In this document: one piece after another, positions 21,879 through 32,309 of the stretch
Numbering within the stretch: position 1 is the stretch's first letter
Layout of the letters: each line of letters starts with the position of its first letter
Origin: Thelonectria olida
Lineage: Eukaryota > Ascomycota > Sordariomycetes > Hypocreales > Nectriaceae
DNA: 64,000 nt
Direction of reading: 5' to 3'
Assembly: GCA_020736575.1 (NCBI GenBank)
Contig: JAGPYM010000020.1
Coordinates: 649,307 to 713,306 of the forward strand
Made by a program: the position numbers and the translations under genes
The notes under the pieces: generated by a model
Seen by the model: only the letters and a program-made list of their open reading frames with translations
Told to the model about the DNA's origin: nothing
Database searches by the model: none

Positions 21879-22131
21879 ATTGTAATATTGCCATTACTAT
21901 ATATATTGCTTAGCGGCCTTAGAAATTTTATAATATGCTTATTATAATAAATATATAACTGGATTTTACTTATAATAACTTTTATTTTATATTAGTATTT
22001 AATATATTTGAATAAATAATATAATTTGTTTTTTATAAATATATATAAGATTTATTTTAATAAAAATAGTATTTATAAACTAATTTATAAAAATGCTAAT
22101 ATAAAAAATAAAATACTATATTATAATAACT
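21879..22131. repeat. AT-rich tract with imperfect inverted repeat
   Basis: About 250 bp of AT-rich DNA between the FAH promoter and the aldehyde dehydrogenase stop. An arm at about 21979-22000 (ending TATATTAGTATTT) is nearly the reverse complement of 22091-22114 (AAATGCTAATATAAAA...), with about 90 bp between. It could be a RIP-worn miniature transposon or just AT-rich 3' flank. Confidence 0.35.
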
Positions 22132-23850
22132 TTATAAAGCTTGCTTGGCTCTCACACTGCCAGACGTCCAATACTGGACACTTTTAACTATTGTCCAATC
22201 ATCCAGTGCTTCCCTACCCATATCCCTACCAAACCCACTCTGTTTTACCCCACCAAATGGCACATTTACATTAATCAGGCTCCAACAATTTACTGATACC
22301 TGGCCCACCTCAAGCGCGTCAGACACCCTCATGGCGCAAGCAATATCTGAAGTGAAGACGTAAGCCGCAAGTCCATACTCCGAATCGTTCGCCTTTTTTA
22401 TAGCGTCTTCTTCGCTCGAAAACTTGGAAATTGTCTGGGAACTTTTGTTAGTGCACTTATTCATCAGAAAAAGACAATGGAAAGGACTGTGACCTGCAAT
22501 CCACAATTCCCCTGGCTCTTCTTACCACCACGGGTCCGAAGATCTCTTCTTTGACGATGCTCATTCCCTCTGTGACATTAACGAACGCGGTGTGCGGCAC
22601 AAAGTTACCGGTCCCCGTGGAGTGGCCACCGAAAAGAACCGTGGCGCCTTCCTCCCGACCCTTCTCGATGTATGACATGATTCTTTCATATTGGCCAAGG
22701 CTGACAACAGGTCCTTTGCTAACTTCCAGGTTTGTCGGGTCACCATGCCTCACTGGGGCTTGGGACTGCTCTTTGAAAAGACCAAGAAACTCGTCGTAAA
22801 CACTCTCATGCACGTAGAGACGAGACATGAGAGCACAGATCTGCCCGTTGTTGGCACTGGAGCCGAGACTTGCCCAGAAAGCGGCATTTTTGAGATCTGC
22901 ATCGGGGAAAATGAGGCCGGGGCCTTTGCCGCCCAACTCAAGGGTGACTTTCTTGAGGTTAGTGTTTGCAGCAGCACGGAGAATGCTGCGCCCGGTGCTA
23001 TCGCTGCCTGTGAAGGCAACCTTCCTGATTAGCATGTGTTCAGCAAGTGCTTGACCTGTTTCCTGTCCCAATCCGCAGAGAAGGTTGACCACGCCAGGCG
23101 GAAAACCGGCCTCAACTACCAGCTGAGCAAGCTTCTGCCCATACAGGGGTGCCAATTCCGGCGTCTTGATAATCAAGACATTGCCGCTCGCAATAGCAGG
23201 TCCGAGCTTCCAACAGGTAATCATCCTATGGCATCGTCAGTGAGTCTTGAGGATTCCATGAAGCCTATACAGCTGCGCTTGAAGACTCACAACGGTGCGT
23301 TCCAGGGGATAATCGCGGCGCATATCCCAAAAGGCTCGCGGCGGGTGTACGCGAAGCCATTGGGGATTTCAAGTGCATCGCCCGTATTCTGACCAGCCAG
23401 TCGTGCATAGTATTGAAGTGTGTTGGCCGCATGTTTGACGTGGCCGCGTAGGGAGTCGTTGTACAGTATCCCAGCATCGATAGCCTCGATCGTTGCGAAA
23501 TCCTCGGCGCGTTGCTCGATGAGGTCTGCTAATCGATTAAGGAGATTACCTCTCTGGATAGCTGAAACCGTCCTCCACCCTTTCAAGGCTGCTGCTGCGG
23601 CATTGACTGCAATATCAACGTCTGCCTTTTGCGCAGATGCCAATTTGGCCAATAGTTCCTCGTTCAGCGGGTTTCGCACATCAATGGTAGAACCAGTCTT
23701 GCCAGGAACGAATGCACCATTGATGAACAATCCTGTAGGAACTGTCGCGGGGTCAGTGTCGGTGTATAGATGGGATGGGGTTGCGACCCTGACTGGCGCC
23801 TTACCTCTGACAGCCCTGCCGTTGGGAGCCTGAATATGTGTCAACTCCAT
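22132..23850 (-). CDS. NAD(P)-dependent aldehyde dehydrogenase
   Basis: Three exons (23850-23291, 23225-22526, 22434-22132), with introns of 65 and 91 nt, give 520 residues starting MELTHIQAPNG. ALDH-superfamily landmarks: FINGAFVPGKTG, IIPWNAPLM at the first splice join, KTPELAPLYG, FTGSDSTGRSI, the general base E283 in TLELGGKGP, the nucleophile C317 in NNGQICALMSR (34 residues later, the family spacing), EEIFGPVV at the second join and VPFGGVKQSGFGRD. Both catalytic residues are intact. It oxidises an aldehyde to the acid in the cytosol. With a stilbene-type oxygenase nearby, aromatic aldehydes such as hydroxybenzaldehydes are plausible substrates, by inference. The gene is divergent from the transcription factor at 24739. 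Confidence 0.93.
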
Positions 23851-23983
23851 GTCGAAGCCTGCGGTTTGCTTGATAGGATTTCCCTCGAGAGTTGGATTCT
23901 TATAGTGATCGTGTCCAGTGGAGCATTGCCTGATGTTCCTTGGATCCTGTATTTATGGACCGTTATTCGGGCATTAGTTCTCT

Positions 23984-24024
23984 CCCACCCCGATCCGTAT
24001 TTCGGGGTGGGGGTGGGGGTGGGG
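23984..24024 (+). promoter_or_regulatory. Hairpin plus G-quadruplex-type motif in the aldehyde dehydrogenase promoter
   Basis: CCCACCCCGA (23984-23993) and TCGGGGTGGG (24002-24011) form a perfect 10-bp inverted repeat with an 8-nt loop. The right arm continues into four G-runs of 4-5 separated by single T (24004-24024), an ideal G-quadruplex pattern. It lies 134-174 bp upstream of the aldehyde dehydrogenase ATG. The two structures compete for the same G-run. Function is inferred only. Confidence 0.6.
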
Positions 24025-24102
24025 TCCCGCACTCTGGAAACCATTCAGGTATGATTCAATTTGCAATCTCCATGTCGATAACACGGCAAATATTCAATAC
24101 AC

Positions 24103-24156
24103 CATCCGGGACATCCGGGGCATCCGGGGAATCTGGGGAACCTGGGGAATCTGGGG
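24103..24156 (+). repeat. Six 9-bp tandem repeats in the divergent promoter
   Basis: Three units of CATCCGGGR followed by three of AAYCTGGGG, head to tail. The first three carry CCGG/CGG triplets of the sort Zn2Cys6 proteins bind. They lie between the aldehyde dehydrogenase and the regulator gene. Confidence 0.6.
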
Positions 24157-24738
24157 ACAGTGACCCCCTATAAAATTACCCGTATGAAAGCGAAACAAAC
24201 CTCCATCTCTAAGCGTTGACGTAGCAGCTCACCCTGCTACCCAACAGCTCACATGCCTTGATTATGTGAAACTGTGTTCGTTCCGCGGCTCTAATGAGTG
24301 ATAGTACTAGTCGCTCAGTCTAGATAGTTACCCCGCTTGAGAAGAACTGCTACGACCTTAGAGTGATTGCTCAAGGAGTAAAACAATTCCATCCTTCTCG
24401 GGGTTGATGATTGATTGCCGGCACCGATCAAAGTGCCGCCGCCGATCCTAATCCCGTGACTTCGCCCGAAGTTGACCCAGACCAGTGGAGTCTGTCCATT
24501 TATACGACAAAGCTCGATCATTCACCACCTCCTCGTCCTCTTAGCTAACTGTTCCGTTATCTGGCACCGATCATTCACCCGTCAAGGAGGCCTGAGAAGA
24601 TACAAAATTGCTCCGGCCAGCACAAGAACTTACAATGAGCTACGAAGCGGACCCAACGGACTCCCTCATTTAACGTAGAACCCCTCTCACTTCTGAAGCC
24701 CGGCGAACGCGGCCGCGGACTTCACTGCCACTGATCAG

Positions 24739-27377
24739 ATGCGACCGCTACAATGCACGCATTGCAATGCAAGCTTCAAGCGAAAAGAGCATCTGGAGCG
24801 GCACATTCGCCGGCACTCGGGCGTCCGACCCGTCACATGCAGGCTCTGTTCAAAACCTTTCTCACGAAGGTACCGTACCTGTCACACTCTCGCATAACGT
24901 TTTTTGAGACGCCCCTTATTGATCTGCTACATCACAGAGACGCTTTGCAAAGACATGTGAGCAGCCATCGAATTGACCCTGCCGACGCAGCCGAGATTCT
25001 GCAATCGGCATCCTCGGCACGTCGAAATCGGGCTTGTTCGAGCTGTGCTCTCGCCAAACAACGATGCACCGGCGGTGATCCCTGCGCGCGGTGTGCTTCG
25101 AAGAAGGTGCCGTGCCAGTATCGACCCCAACCCGTTTCTCCTGCATCCTCCCGACGTCGGGATGTGGCGGACAGGGACGAGCACGTGATGGCCATTCAGA
25201 TGCCCGCTCCAACGGTCTCGCTGCACGACAATGCTTCTCCGACGGCCAATGATGAGACCTCCTCCGCAGGAAGATTACCTGACTCCGGCCTAAACGCAAA
25301 TGATCCGGCTAGCTCTGGTGACGTTGGGGCCGACGAAACATCTACTCTCACCAGTAACGATCATCTCGAGATCGCCATGACAGCTTTCGATCACAACAAT
25401 GATCTCTTCAATGGTCTCCCATGGCTGATAAACGATGTTCCCTCGTACAACAGCCTCTTCTGGGTGACAGACTATCCCGACCCTCTTTACCCGGACATCG
25501 GTTACCTTCCGCCCACGGATCTAGAACCTAGTCGTGGTGCCTTACTGGCGCCAGAGTCGACCTCACACGCATACCACGATGTGCCGCTGCAAGACTCACG
25601 TGCCAACAGAACGGAGGGCGCCGGAGATTCCATTCGTGTCCAGTCCTCACGGCGCAGCCAGTGGCCTGATCAGGATTCCGGCGCTCAACTCCCCGTCTTG
25701 ACTTCGGAGGATAAAAATGTTATTCATGCGCAACTCTTTGGCTATCTCCGCCAGACGACCCGAAATACCTTCCAGAAGGTTGCCGATTTTTATACAGAAC
25801 AAAATCAATGCTCAGGCCCCTTTATGGATAAGCTCACTTTTCAGACTTTTCTTGAGCTATACTTTGAGCATTTCGCGGACCACTTTCCCTTCCTTCACCC
25901 GACACTGCTGGAGGATGACGACATATCATGGGTTCTCCTCTTAGCAGTGGCTGTCGTGGGTGCTCAGTTTTCAGCTCTCAAGAACGCACCTCTGTTTGCC
26001 AACATCCTCCAAGATCTGCTAAACAAGGCAGTGAAGATGCATTGTCCCGAGATCCCGTCATCCACAGACTTGACGTGGGCACAAATCATACTGCTCCGGG
26101 ATATCTGCATGCTATTCAACGGTGGTAAGAAGCTTCAGGTGGCGCGACAGTATGAGAAGAACAAGCTCCTCACGCTTTCTCGTGTGTTGAGAACCGACAT
26201 TCCAGAGCCGCCCCTCTCGACTGAGCAAACCCTTGAACAGCCCCTTCCTGAACAAGATTGGAAAAATTGGATCGCCGCAGAATCCCGGATTCGTTTATTA
26301 CACAGCGTGTACTTTCTCGAATGTCTGCAGTTCTTGTTCCATGACATCCGGCCCTCGGTTGAACTGACGGACTTGACGAACAGCCTACCGTGTGAGGAGT
26401 CCATCTGGAAATGCCAAAGCGAAGAAGAATGGCGGCGGGCCTTGGTAAAGTGCCGGCATCAACAATCGTCGTTGGGCTACGATAGCTTGATTGATTGGAA
26501 AAATGCACACAAAGCCGATGGTTATGTGCAGAAACTCTTGTTCGTCTATCTCTACACGGAGGAGAGATTGACTATGGAACGGCTTCGAAACTCACCCTTC
26601 CGGCAAGTGCTCTTCCCGTCCACTTCTCCTGCCCCATTCCAGCAACAATGGGCAGGGCTCGTCCGTGTAGATCCTAGAGGGCTCTTGACAATCATGAGAA
26701 GCTCTGTTGCCGGCGAACTAGACCGTCTCCAACCTGTACAAGAATCAGGCCTACCCCCTAGGCCGGAGTCCGGAGACCAGGATGTCTTATATATCTTGAT
26801 TCATCTACTGAGAGATGTACCCATGAGAAGTATTCTTGCCTTTGCGGGATGGCAAGTGGATGATGCACAAGTTGAAGCCGCCAAGCTGGAGTTGACTGGG
26901 TGGGCTTTCCAACACGAACAAGTGGCCCGCCAATGCCTCCTTCATGCCATCACTGTTTTCAACATCTTGCGCACCAAAAGCCCCTTTGCCGCTTATGACG
27001 CCCTCTCTCTACTGACAGCGACCTTATACATTTGGATGTATGATCAGTTAATCCAGGGAGAAGATTCTGAGAGTCGACATGCTGCCTCCAGGTTAGTTAT
27101 CCGATCAGACCGTGTGTCTGATCGCCCGGCTTTTGAACAATGGGTCAACAAGGGAGGAGCCGCCCGTATCCATATCCCAGGTGTGGGAATCTTCGGCGGA
27201 AGAGATGGCCGGTCGCGTCTGCTGCACGAGCTGCGCAGGATATTGCTGTCACGCACAGAGTGGTCGAGGGTGTGCCAGGTGATTGCCATAGCAGTCATGC
27301 ATCTGCTCCAAGATCAGCGCCCTAGATTTGAAGAAGATGTGAGGTCTGGGTCCATTACCTGTGCCTTGGATGCTTGA
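24739..27377 (+). CDS. Transcription factor with two C2H2 fingers, a Zn2Cys6 cluster and a fungal regulatory domain
   Basis: Exon 1 (24739-24869) and exon 2 (24938-27377), joined over a 68-nt intron, give 856 residues. I chose the ATG at 24739 because it restores two C2H2 fingers: C6/C9/H22/H26 and C34/C37/H50/H54, the second split by the intron. A perfect Zn2Cys6 binuclear cluster follows (C77, C80, C87, C93, C96, C103; [11 protein letters not shown]...CARC...C). A Ser/Asp-rich linker leads to a fungal-specific transcription factor domain from about residue 320 ([14 protein letters not shown]). The combined C2H2-Zn2Cys6 layout is a known class of fungal regulators. Its head-to-head position with the aldehyde dehydrogenase, at the end of the gene block, suggests a pathway-specific nuclear regulator. 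No damage is seen. Confidence 0.9.
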
Positions 27378-28649
27378 TTTAGAACTAGTATAGTTTATAA
27401 ACTTGAGCTATAGAATATATTTATAGTTCAGGTTTTTATTAAATTTATTTAATTAAATAAAAGGCTAGCTATTTAAATATAGTTAATAACTTGTTAGCTT
27501 TTTAAAATACTATTAACTTTATAAGATAATGCAATTCCGCTACAAATGCTAAAAAAGACAAACACGCCCCCGGATTCAATTTCCAAGACGGAGATGTAGG
27601 GTAGGGTTAACAGGAAGAGCCTCGCCTCAACTACGCAAGGAATCAACTTTACTCGAGCCATATTACTCACAAAATAATTTGGAAGTGTCCGAGGCTCTGC
27701 AGATTTCCCACTAGTAGTGAGAACAACCCCTGTTAGTTCGTAGCTGCCAACAGTTCAAATGCCGGCATTCGGTAAAAAGCATGTGAATGTTAGATAAAGA
27801 CTGAGCTAGAGGAAGCTGAACGCGTTAGAATGCACTAGTGCTCCCTGGCAAGCCCAAGAGCCTCATGATCACTAAGAATTTGCTAAGTGGCAACTTGCAA
27901 GGATCACGACTTTGACCTCCGGCCACCTTGTGATACATGTTGCACCTCTCATCTCACGATGTGCGGACAGAGTAATTCTCCTTGCCAAAACCAGATCATT
28001 GATTGGGTCCAGACTGCAAAACCCGATATTAGTACCGAGGGTCTCCAAGAATCCAGAGTCTTCTTTGCGCATCTGAGAGCTGAGCCGGCGTCTTATGCTT
28101 AGAATAAAGTTGCTGGGATCATTTGGCCGGGATGCTAAATATTCTTAATCCCATTTCAATTCACGTCAGCCAAAACATGCTCCAAAGGGGCAACAAGTAA
28201 TAGGGGCTAGTAAATAAAGCCTCATTATGCTATAGCAAAAACTAAGCACGTTCCCGAGATCGTATCCACCTTCAGGCCATCCTCCCCTGCTAGCTGGCGA
28301 GGACCTGGCCGCATGGTGCGGAAAACGAAGCAATCTGCCGCGATGAACGGCAAACCCCTACTATCGCCCGTCACATATTAGACATATTAAGCTGTAATAC
28401 GAGCTTCTTGAAAAGGAACGCTAAGCCTTAATATAGACGTCCCTCGGTTCGATATCGCTTAAGTTGGGTGATATAATAAGAGTCGGACTTTAGTAGATCT
28501 AGACGGCATTAGGCAGATTAGTATATAAGGAATTATTAGGCGAGATGCAATTATTATATTACTTATAGGGCTGTCTCCTAGATTAGGCTGCTATTCTTAT
28601 TAAAAAGTCCGATCTAATATCTATTTTTTAAAATTTATATAAAGATATA
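27378..28649. other. Intergenic region turning AT-rich
   Basis: AT-rich tract just after the regulator stop (27380-27530), then about 850 bp of normal composition with no gene I can support, then increasingly AT-rich DNA from about 28380. Near 28480-28620 an AGTCGGACTTTAGTAGATCT-like string and AAAAAGTCCGATCTAATAT are roughly inverted copies, perhaps ends of a small degraded element. Confidence 0.4.
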
Positions 28650-28698
28650 ACGTACATGATAAGCGAGTCGGAAATACAAGCGAGTCGGAAAAAAATCC
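28650..28698 (+). repeat. Left terminal inverted repeat
   Basis: Starts ACGTACATGATAAGC and is perfectly complementary to 30461-30509. Contains two AAGCGAGTCGGAA boxes at repeat positions 12-24 and 29-41. Confidence 0.93.
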
Positions 28699-28755
28699 TC
28701 ACCCTCCAGATAGAATTCTAGATAAAATCAAAATAAAGCCTTAAATCAATTGAAA

Positions 28756-30411
28756 CTAATCGCTATTCTCTTCTCCAGATATTTCAACAACAATCTGACA
28801 TGTTCTTGAGTTATGACCAGCCTTACTACATATTCCACACCGCCTTTCCCTCGCCGCCCCCGACCTTCCCCGATCACCACTTCTCGATAATTCCGCCCTC
28901 ACCTGCGCATCAACGTCTTTCTGATTAATCTCATCCTTCCCCTCACCTACAGTCATCTTCCCTCCATTTCGCAGCCGGGTTCTTTTCGCTCTGCGCCGCT
29001 TGCTAAGGGTCTCATTTGACTGTCGAAGGTCCTGGACCTCAGACTCTAATAAGCTCATCTTATGCATTATTGCCTTTGTTCCCTTAGTCAATGACTTCAG
29101 GGCCTCAAGAATAGACGCAGGTGAGCTACTCTGATGCCTTTTGATTCGTCTTTCGAGGTATTCAGACTGTGAGCTAGCCTCAAGCACTGTCTTTGGTGTC
29201 TTAGAAACCCAAGGGTCGGGGAGGCCGACCTCCTCTCTAATCGGTGTTGGAGTCCGTAGCTGCACGTCAAGCTTCGATATGACATTTTCTGGGTTCAAGG
29301 GAACAAGTCCCGCCCCTCGAAAACCTCCCTCAATATTACTCCTTGTCATCGCGGCTTCGTGGGCGGCACAAAAGGCCGGGAAGAAGTCGGTCTTGGAAAC
29401 ATGGGTTATCGAGCACCTGATCAGATGCTCGATTTCTCGACCATATGCCTTTTTGAGCGGACCAAAGCACCCGACGTCAAGAGGCTGGAGTAGATGAGAC
29501 GAATGAGCCGGCATACACAGCGTGATGATGTGGTTGCCTTCGCAATATTTCTCAAAGTCGACCGAGTGGTGGCTGTCATGCCCATCGAGGATCAGAAGAC
29601 GATAGCGACCGGTTGATCGGGCCTTGGTGTGTTGATCGAAGTGTTTGAGCCACTCAAGACCTGTATCATTGTCGGTCCAGCCATTATGAGTCGTCGCAAT
29701 AGCCCAATCGTCCGGGAGGTTGCTTTCTTGGTACCAATTAGCGAGGTGATATTGGCCCGCAACCACGATGAACGGCGCGATCACCCAGCCTTCGGCATTG
29801 ATCGCCTGAATGGCCGTAACCCATTCCCGGTTTCCAGGCTGCACTGATTTCGCCTTTCCACGTCTTTCTGCGCCCGTGACAACCATTCCGCTTGCAATGA
29901 TGCCCATCATAAAGCCAGTCTCGTCAAAGTTGTAGATGTCAGCTAGGTTGATACCGTATTTCGCGATTGTGTTCTCCACGAGCCTGAACCAATGGCGAAT
30001 AATGGCCGGATCTTCGCATTTAGCCCTCTGATAATCGTATCTACGATTAAAACGCGTCTTTAGGTCTGGTTGTCGCCTGACGAAGTTGGAAGCCCAGCGC
30101 TTGCCGACGGGTGACGCGTCGCGGTCGGCGAGCAGTCGGTTGGCCATTTCTTCCACACCACGAAGCCGAGGGGGAAACCCTCGAGAGTCTAGGTCGATAA
30201 TATATTCAATAATGATCTGTTCCTCTAGATCGGATAGTTTGCGTGAATTCGGGATAATATCGCCTCGAGAAGGTTTGCCATAATATCGATCATAGAGGGT
30301 GCTAGGCGGGACTTTATATATCCTTGCAGCGGGATAGATGCGTAATTTTGGGTTGTTTCGAAGAGCCTGAAGGGCGAGGATAATATTTTTCTCTTTGCTT
30401 AACTGTGGCAT
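28756..30411 (-). CDS. Fot1/pogo-family transposase (DD35D)
   Basis: An uninterrupted 551-residue frame. The N-terminal psq-type helix-turn-helix covers about residues 10-48 (ALQALRNNPKL...STLYDRYYG), followed by a CENP-B/Tc5 type DNA-binding domain (GFPPRLRGVEEMANRLL...GKRWASNFVRR). The DDE-1 catalytic domain has D163 (YNFDETGFM), D276 (LILDGHDSHH) and D312 (LLQPLDVGCFG), with 35 residues between the last two. A coiled segment and a CCHC-like knuckle (CGICSKAGHNSRTC) close the protein. All catalytic residues are intact and length is normal for Fot1/Pot2-like elements, so it is a likely autonomous element. Confidence 0.95.
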   Translation of the reverse strand: MPQLSKEKNIILALQALRNNPKLRIYPAARIYKVPPSTLYDRYYGKPSRGDIIPNSRKLSDLEEQIIIEYIIDLDSRGFPPRLRGVEEMANRLLADRDASPVGKRWASNFVRRQPDLKTRFNRRYDYQRAKCEDPAIIRHWFRLVENTIAKYGINLADIYNFDETGFMMGIIASGMVVTGAERRGKAKSVQPGNREWVTAIQAINAEGWVIAPFIVVAGQYHLANWYQESNLPDDWAIATTHNGWTDNDTGLEWLKHFDQHTKARSTGRYRLLILDGHDSHHSVDFEKYCEGNHIITLCMPAHSSHLLQPLDVGCFGPLKKAYGREIEHLIRCSITHVSKTDFFPAFCAAHEAAMTRSNIEGGFRGAGLVPLNPENVISKLDVQLRTPTPIREEVGLPDPWVSKTPKTVLEASSQSEYLERRIKRHQSSSPASILEALKSLTKGTKAIMHKMSLLESEVQDLRQSNETLSKRRRAKRTRLRNGGKMTVGEGKDEINQKDVDAQVRAELSRSGDRGRSGAARERRCGICSKAGHNSRTCQIVVEISGEENSD

Positions 30412-30460
30412 ACTTGGTGGTTGAGAAATAATTGATTAAAGGAAAATGAAGGTGGTTGGG

Positions 30461-30509
30461 GGATTTTTTTCCGACTCGCTTGTATTTCCGACTCGCTTAT
30501 CATGTACGT
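30461..30509 (-). repeat. Right terminal inverted repeat
   Basis: Mirror copy of 28650-28698, ending CATGTACGT before the TA duplication at 30510-30511. Confidence 0.93.
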
Positions 30510-30511
30510 TA

Positions 30512-32309
30512 TCTAGTATGGAAAATAGACCCTTTAGTATTTTAGGGGTTACTACTAATAGTCTAATAATAATAATATTTAATCTACTCTAATAACTTTT
30601 AACTTAAAATAAAAAGAGTAGAATTAGAAACTAGAAATGCCTCCTAAGTTGGGTATTATTTATAAAAATAATTTTATAAGTAATAATAATATACTAGGGC
30701 TATTTCTAAAGAATTTGCTAGTTTAGTAACTACTTACTAATTATATATATATTAATAATAATATATTAAACTATAAGTACTAGGGCAGGGGAATAATAGA
30801 AGAGCCTTTTATTATAACTTAAATATATAATAATATTAGAAACTTATTTAACTAGCCTAAGTGGCTATAATAGATAATTATTATAATATTAGCTATAACT
30901 TATTTTAATATTATATTTAGCTTTAGTATATATACTAGTAGGTGTATTATATTTATTTTTTAGCTAAAATATTAATATAAGTTAGTAGAAACTATAATTA
31001 AACTTATAATACACTTTTAAACTAACTAGACCTTAATTATAAAAGGCGTTTTATTATATATTTTTAGCTTTACTTTTAGTTCTCTTTTATAAGCACTTTT
31101 ATTTAAGATTTATAGTTGCTAAGTTATTTTCTTTTTTAGTTACGGATTATATACAGTTTTTAGCACCGCCTATACTACCAATAATAGTATTATAATACTT
31201 TTAGTTTTATATTTCTTTATAAGTGCCTTTAGCTTATTTATTTTAATAAATACTAAAGGTATTATTTTAAATATTTTTATAATAAATAAGTAAAGTATTA
31301 CTATAAGTATTTTCTTACTTATACTATTTATAAGCCCAATATTAAGTCCTTTTATTAGAAGCTACCTTAGGTTAAATAAGGGTTAGAAATAAGTAAGTCT
31401 AATTGCCTAAATAAATATTCTTATTAATATTAAATAGGTTATAAGCCTAATATCCATTTTTATAAGTGCAGTTTAAATTATAAGCATTCTTATAATTCCT
31501 AAAATATATACTTTTATTATTTTAAAAAAGCGGGCTAAAGCTTTCTCCTAAAAGATAAGCAAGGTTTATAAAATAGAGCTAGAGGTCTAGAGCGGAGTGT
31601 AATTTATATTTTAAGTACTAAAAACTGCTCTCTATTACCTATAGGCATTACTTTTTACTAAGCCTATTATTTTTATCCTCTCTATCTATACTACTATTAT
31701 TTATAGCACCTTATATCTTCTTTTTAAAATATACCTAGTTATATTCTAGCTTAAAAGAGGCTAAATGCTTAATAAGGGCAGCCTAGCTTTTATAAGTATT
31801 ATTATAAGTATATTCTCTACCATTTTAGCTATTATAGCTATAAATATTTAATATATAAAAAAGGTAAAATAGTTTAAAAATAGAATTTTAACACTTAAAT
31901 ACTATTTACTAAATGGAATAATTAGAGGAATTATACTATCTATTAGTATATTTTAATTTATATAATAAGTATATATATTTAAAATCCCTATTTTATAATT
32001 AGCTAACTATATTAGGACTTTATATAAATCTATATACTAGATATTTCCTATTATAGCAAGTGCGCTATTTAAATTTAATATATTTATAATTTTTACCTCT
32101 ATTTTTAGCTACCTTATTAACTTATATATTATTTACTCTATATTTATCTTAATAGCAAATATAGTACTCTAGTTATTATTTAGTGCCGCTTTCCTTATAT
32201 TTATAAAATAGATATATAAAAAGCTTAAAATATAATAGGCCAGCTCCATTCCAGCTTTCCTTACTCTTACTTACATACTAATACCATTCATTCTATTTAG
32301 GTATGGGCC
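30512..32309. other. RIP-degraded AT-rich DNA
   Basis: About 1.8 kb of TA-rich, stop-filled DNA with no open frame. Probably an old repeat destroyed by RIP. I could not identify the original element. Confidence 0.6.

Larger units (their letters stand above)
28650..30509 (-). mobile_element. Intact Fot1/pogo-type DNA transposon
   Basis: 1,860 bp with 49-bp perfect terminal inverted repeats (28650-28698 and 30461-30509) and flanking TA on both sides (28648-28649, 30510-30511), the normal Tc1/mariner-superfamily duplication. Each inverted repeat holds the 13-mer AAGCGAGTCGGAA twice, 17 bp apart, probably transposase sites. It carries one full-length transposase. It is embedded in RIP-worn AT-rich DNA but is itself unmutated, so it arrived later. 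Confidence 0.95.

Noticed and set aside
24739..24869. Alternative regulator start at 24753
   Set aside because: It discards two perfect C2H2 fingers that the ATG at 24739 plus a canonical intron restores.
27887..28102. 71-codon plus-strand frame with several cysteines after the regulator gene
   Set aside because: The Cys spacing fits no known finger, and there is an overlapping open frame on the other strand. It is probably chance.
29141..29497. Plus-strand frame of 118 codons across the Fot1/pogo transposase
   Set aside because: It is antisense to the clear DD35D transposase and shows no motif of its own.
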